The position numbers and the translations under genes were made by a program. Below the pieces are notes generated by a model. That model worked only from the letters and a program-made list of their open reading frames with translations. It was not told the origin of the DNA and made no database searches. DNA of 19,350 nucleotides from CAIUKX01 sp964580965 (GTDB lineage Bacteria > Bacteroidota > Bacteroidia > Flavobacteriales_D > Crocinitomicaceae). Positions 16,950 through 19,350 of this stretch are shown here, in pieces; position 1 is the first letter of the stretch; the number at the start of each line of letters is the position of its first letter. The stretch covers positions 1-19,350 of the forward strand of contig CAZOLZ010000043.1 of assembly GCA_964580965.1 (NCBI GenBank), written 5' to 3'.

Positions 16950-17339
16950 TTAAGCGTTTCTAATCTTTTCAGCAACAGATTCAAGTTCATCCATTGATAG
17001 TTTTAACTTTGGATTACTGAAATTCATGTCATTCATTTTATTCATAGGAACCAGATGAATGTGTGCATGAGGAACTTCCAAACCAATAACAGTAACACCA
17101 ACCTTTTCACATGGAAAAGCAATTTTAATCTTCTTTGCTACCGACTTAGAAAACTGCATAAATTGGGCCAATAATTCATCCTCTATATCAAAAATGTAAT
17201 CTACCTCTAATTTAGGAATTACAAGTACATGACCTTTTGCTACAGGGTTAATATCTAAAAAGGCTAAGAATTGATTATTCTCAGCCACTTTAAAACATGG
17301 TATTTCACCATTAATTATTTTTGTAAAGATGGTACTCAT
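16950..17339 (-). CDS. HIT family (histidine triad) nucleotide-binding protein
   Basis: 129 residues, the usual length for HINT-type HIT proteins. The catalytic triad motif H91-A-H93-I-H95-L-V lies at 91-97, after the conserved V-G-V-x-V-I-G-L-E-V-P strand. The N-terminus has the typical I-F-x-K-I-I-x-G-E-I-P. Such proteins hydrolyse purine nucleoside phosphoramidates and aminoacyl-adenylates in the cytoplasm. The start ATG (complement of 17337-17339) overlaps the greA stop as ATGA, so translation is probably coupled to greA. A greA-HIT pair is, as I recall, a common arrangement in Bacteroidota. Confidence 0.95.
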   Translation of the reverse strand: MSTIFTKIINGEIPCFKVAENNQFLAFLDINPVAKGHVLVIPKLEVDYIFDIEDELLAQFMQFSKSVAKKIKIAFPCEKVGVTVIGLEVPHAHIHLVPMNKMNDMNFSNPKLKLSMDELESVAEKIRNA

Positions 17340-17809
17340 CCTCTTGTAATTTTTAATATCTCAAACTTCATCACACCATTTGGAGTAGTAATATCTGCAA
17401 TTTCTCCCTCAGACTTTCCAACTAAACCTTTACCAATTGGTGATTCAATAGAAATCTTTTTAGCCTTTAAATCAGCTTCATTTTCTGCAACTAAAGTATA
17501 CTCCATTTCCATACCATTAGCAACATTCTTAATTAATACAGTAGATAGAATATAAACTTTTGATTCATCAATCATGGATTCATCAACAATTCTAGCATTA
17601 GAAATTACTTCTTCCAATTTAGCAATTTTCATCTCTAACAATCCTTGAGCTTCTTTTGCAGCATCATATTCTGCATTTTCAGATAAATCTCCTTTATCCC
17701 TTGCTTCAGCAATTTGATTTGAAATAGCAGGTCTCTGAACTGTTTTCATCTCATGAAGCTCATTTTTAAGTCTATTTAATCCTTCTTCTGTATAATATGT
17801 AACTGACAT
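17336..17809 (-). CDS. greA: Transcription elongation factor GreA
   Basis: 157 residues from the ATG at 17807-17809, the standard GreA length; a longer frame upstream would need a TTG and adds non-homologous hydrophobic residues. The N-terminal coiled coil (about 10-75) has the tip loop D41-L-S-E44-N-A-E-Y, whose acidic pair enters the RNA polymerase secondary channel and drives cleavage of backtracked RNA. The C-terminal FKBP-like domain (about 82-157) contains S-P-I-G-K-G-L-V-G-K and G-E-I-A. It is the first gene of a likely operon with the HIT and SGNH genes. A terminator hairpin lies just upstream of its start. Confidence 0.97.
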   Translation of the reverse strand: MSVTYYTEEGLNRLKNELHEMKTVQRPAISNQIAEARDKGDLSENAEYDAAKEAQGLLEMKIAKLEEVISNARIVDESMIDESKVYILSTVLIKNVANGMEMEYTLVAENEADLKAKKISIESPIGKGLVGKSEGEIADITTPNGVMKFEILKITRG

Positions 17810-17830
17810 GATAAAAATTATTTTTATAAA

Positions 17831-17859
17831 CAAAAACAAGAGAGCTCATAAGAGCTCTC
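17831..17859 (-). terminator. Intrinsic terminator downstream of the PorV/PorQ-family gene
   Basis: A perfect 8-bp stem (GAGAGCTC at 17840-17847, GAGCTCTC at 17852-17859) with a 4-base loop is followed on the minus strand by TTGTTTTTG. It starts 27 bases after the upstream stop codon and lies 21-50 bases before the greA start, so greA needs read-through or a promoter close by. Confidence 0.82.
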
Positions 17860-17867
17860 CTGTCTAA

Positions 17868-17875
17868 CAAATATA
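17868..17875 (-). promoter_or_regulatory. Possible -7 element (TATATTTG) ahead of the greA terminator
   Basis: On the minus strand this is an exact TAnnTTTG match in the 3' untranslated stretch of the PorV/PorQ-family gene. No clear -33 element is seen. A transcript from here would start near 17862 and pass directly through the hairpin at 17840-17859 before greA. Confidence 0.3.
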
Positions 17876-17885
17876 TTAAAAAATA

Positions 17886-18947
17886 TTATTTAATACTAAT
17901 AGTAGCACCTAATGTGTGGATCACACCAAATGCTCCTGCTATTCTAGCTGTATACTCTATACCAAGTGCACTTCTAGACCTTCCAACAAATGTATCAAAC
18001 GTAAAACCACCTGAAGGTCCTGTTAAAGCATTTGATCTATTTGCTGAAGAAAAGATGTTCTTTTCATACACAAAACCACCTAATAAATGAAAAGCCATTG
18101 TTTCAGTTGTTAAACCATAATTTAACCCTAAACGATATTGATCATGAGAGAATGAATTTGCTGTAAAACCAGCATCAACTGTCAACATATTTCTTTCATC
18201 AAACGTAAAATCATAAGCTGCACCAATATTCAATAACGCTGGTAATTCAAAGTCCTGAACCCTTTGATTTAATGTAGCAATTTCTCCTGATTCTGAGTAG
18301 TATGCTTGTTGATTAAAACCATCACCTTTATAAGTCATCGTTGGCCCAACATTTTTTAATGCAATACCAAATCTATATTTATCAGCAGAATATCTAACAC
18401 CTGCATCAATAGCTATACCAGTCCCCTTCATATTAGACATACTTTCAGAAATAACCTTGAAGTTAATCCCACCTGAAATAGTTGAAGAGAACAAACGTGC
18501 ATAACCAATGTTGAAAACATTAATTCTTGGTGAAAATGTACCAATTTGCCCATCAGGGTTTGCTACAGTTGTGATATCAATATCTCCAAAGTTCATTGCT
18601 TGAATTGAAACTGATATAACACTACTATCACCTTTTAACTTTTGAGCAAAACCAGCAGCACTAAATCCAATACCAGAACTAGAACCCATCCAATTTGAAT
18701 AATTGAATTTTAATTGAGTTTTATCAACATATGCAAGACCTGCAATATTAGTGTATGCAGCTTCAACACCTTTTGAAGATGCAATATTTGCATCACCCAT
18801 TGCAGAGCTTCGTGCCCATGGGTTAACTAACAAGTGTGATGAACCTGCTGAACCAACTCTATCCTCATTACCTGCATGTAAGATTGTAGTCGTCAAAAAC
18901 AATCCTACTGCTATGATTTGTTTAATTTTCATTACTTTATTTTTCAT
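17886..18947 (-). CDS. PorV/PorQ family outer-membrane protein (T9SS-associated)
   Basis: 353 residues from the ATG at 18945-18947 (an in-frame TTG at 18956 and an ATG at 18932 are alternatives). A signal peptide ends near LHAG. The mature N-terminus reads G-N-E-D-R-V-G-S-A-G-S-S, then N-P-W-A-R-S-S, and later A-A-Y-T-N-I-A-G-L-A, the pattern of the PorV/PorQ family of FadL-like barrels. Core PorV shuttles cargo from the T9SS translocon to the sortase. This protein differs at the N-terminus from what I recall of core PorV and is better treated as a paralogue. It sits 17 bases after a gene whose product ends in a T9SS-type domain, suggesting a dedicated cargo/shuttle pair (inference). The terminator at 17831-17859 ends the unit. 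Confidence 0.87.
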   Translation of the reverse strand: MKNKVMKIKQIIAVGLFLTTTILHAGNEDRVGSAGSSHLLVNPWARSSAMGDANIASSKGVEAAYTNIAGLAYVDKTQLKFNYSNWMGSSSGIGFSAAGFAQKLKGDSSVISVSIQAMNFGDIDITTVANPDGQIGTFSPRINVFNIGYARLFSSTISGGINFKVISESMSNMKGTGIAIDAGVRYSADKYRFGIALKNVGPTMTYKGDGFNQQAYYSESGEIATLNQRVQDFELPALLNIGAAYDFTFDERNMLTVDAGFTANSFSHDQYRLGLNYGLTTETMAFHLLGGFVYEKNIFSSANRSNALTGPSGGFTFDTFVGRSRSALGIEYTARIAGAFGVIHTLGATISIK

Positions 18948-18964
18948 GTTTCTCAAATCTCTTA

Positions 18965-19350
18965 TTAAATACCGTGTAAGTCAATTTGTCTCATTCCGCC
19001 GAAGAATTTAACAACTCGTTCACCAATTCCTGGAACTTCAACGTGAATTAAGTATATACCACCAGCAATAGGAATTGCTTGGTGATTCTTTAAATCCCAA
19101 TCGATGTATGTTTGTGGACTATCCTTTTTGAAAGTACGAACTAACTTACCATTCACAGTGTAAATTTTAACTGTACAAAGTTCAGGTAAATTTGTAATCT
19201 TAACAAAATTCTGTAATCTACTTCCCTCATATTCAGAATAAGCATAATAAGGGTTTGGAACTATGTTAATGATATTTAATACCTCAGCTAATTTACTATC
19301 TACATTTGTTTTCGTACGAATATCATCCATATTCCATGAGAACATTGGGT
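18965..19350 (-). CDS. C-terminal part of a large protein with T9SS-type C-terminal domain (5' end outside the window)
   Basis: Only the last about 127 residues are present; the frame stays open to the right edge. An FlgD/T9SS-like Ig domain is visible: I-V-P-N-P-Y, V-K-I-Y-T-V-N-G-K-L-V-R-T-F, D-W-D-L-K-N, then I-P-I-A-G-G-I-Y-L-I-H-V. The protein ends with about 14 residues containing F-F-G-G-M-R-Q-I-D-L. That last tail (F-G-x-M-R-x-I-D-L) goes beyond the usual type A sorting domain and is, as I recall, shared by a large Bacteroidota protein encoded beside a PorV/PorQ paralogue. The ATG at 19345 is internal to the gene, not the start. Confidence 0.8.
   Translation of the reverse strand, partial: PMFSWNMDDIRTKTNVDSKLAEVLNIINIVPNPYYAYSEYEGSRLQNFVKITNLPELCTVKIYTVNGKLVRTFKKDSPQTYIDWDLKNHQAIPIAGGIYLIHVEVPGIGERVVKFFGGMRQIDLHGI

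Noticed and set aside
17886..19350. Canonical porU-porV pair
   Set aside because: The tail of the upstream protein does not look like the PorU C-terminus and the barrel's N-terminal motifs differ from core PorV; a paralogous pair fits better.

Overview
The window is AT-rich chromosomal DNA from a member of the Bacteroidota, most likely a Flavobacteriales bacterium (Crocinitomicaceae/Cryomorphaceae-like; the family placement is inference). The evidence is several type IX secretion system (T9SS) families (PorP/SprF, a TPR-PD40-OmpA protein, a PorV/PorQ-family protein, a T9SS-type C-terminal domain), a CarboxypepD_reg-type TonB receptor, and promoters of the Bacteroidota form TTTG-N-TAnnTTTG. 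Visible leaders are often very short.

Layout. Bases 1-191 hold the 3' end of a plus-strand gene made of 16-residue repeats, resembling the Bacteroidota '5-fold beta-flower' proteins. Bases 486-4684 (minus) look like a metal/iron-uptake set: a small cysteine-motif membrane protein, a TonB-dependent receptor and a PepSY-TM inner-membrane protein. A strong U-tract-less hairpin lies between the last two. Bases 4827-5124 are a tRNA-Gly(GCC)/tRNA-Leu(UAA) transcription unit (minus) with a full promoter and an intrinsic terminator. mutS (5155-7782, minus) begins with TTG.

Divergent from mutS, 7975-14673 (plus) is a three-gene cell-envelope operon: a 1.1-kilo-residue outer-membrane protein, a PorP/SprF-family protein, and a lipidless TPR-PD40-OmpA-like protein with an added DUF1573-like C-terminal domain. 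A multi-spanning HGSNAT/DUF1624-type acyltransferase follows from its own promoter. It converges on, and overlaps by 4 bases, the end of a minus-strand cluster greA - HIT protein - SGNH hydrolase with PKD domain. Upstream of greA is an intrinsic terminator that ends a second T9SS-related minus-strand pair: the C-terminus of a large sorted protein (cut by the window edge) and a PorV/PorQ-family outer-membrane protein.

No mobile element, CRISPR array, phage gene or obvious defence system was seen. The most unusual items are the OMP-PorP-OmpA/DUF1573 operon, the cysteine-motif protein heading the TonB operon, the intergenic hairpin at 1749-1792, the acceptor-stem mismatch in tRNA-Gly, and the paired non-ATG starts of mutS and its divergent neighbour.
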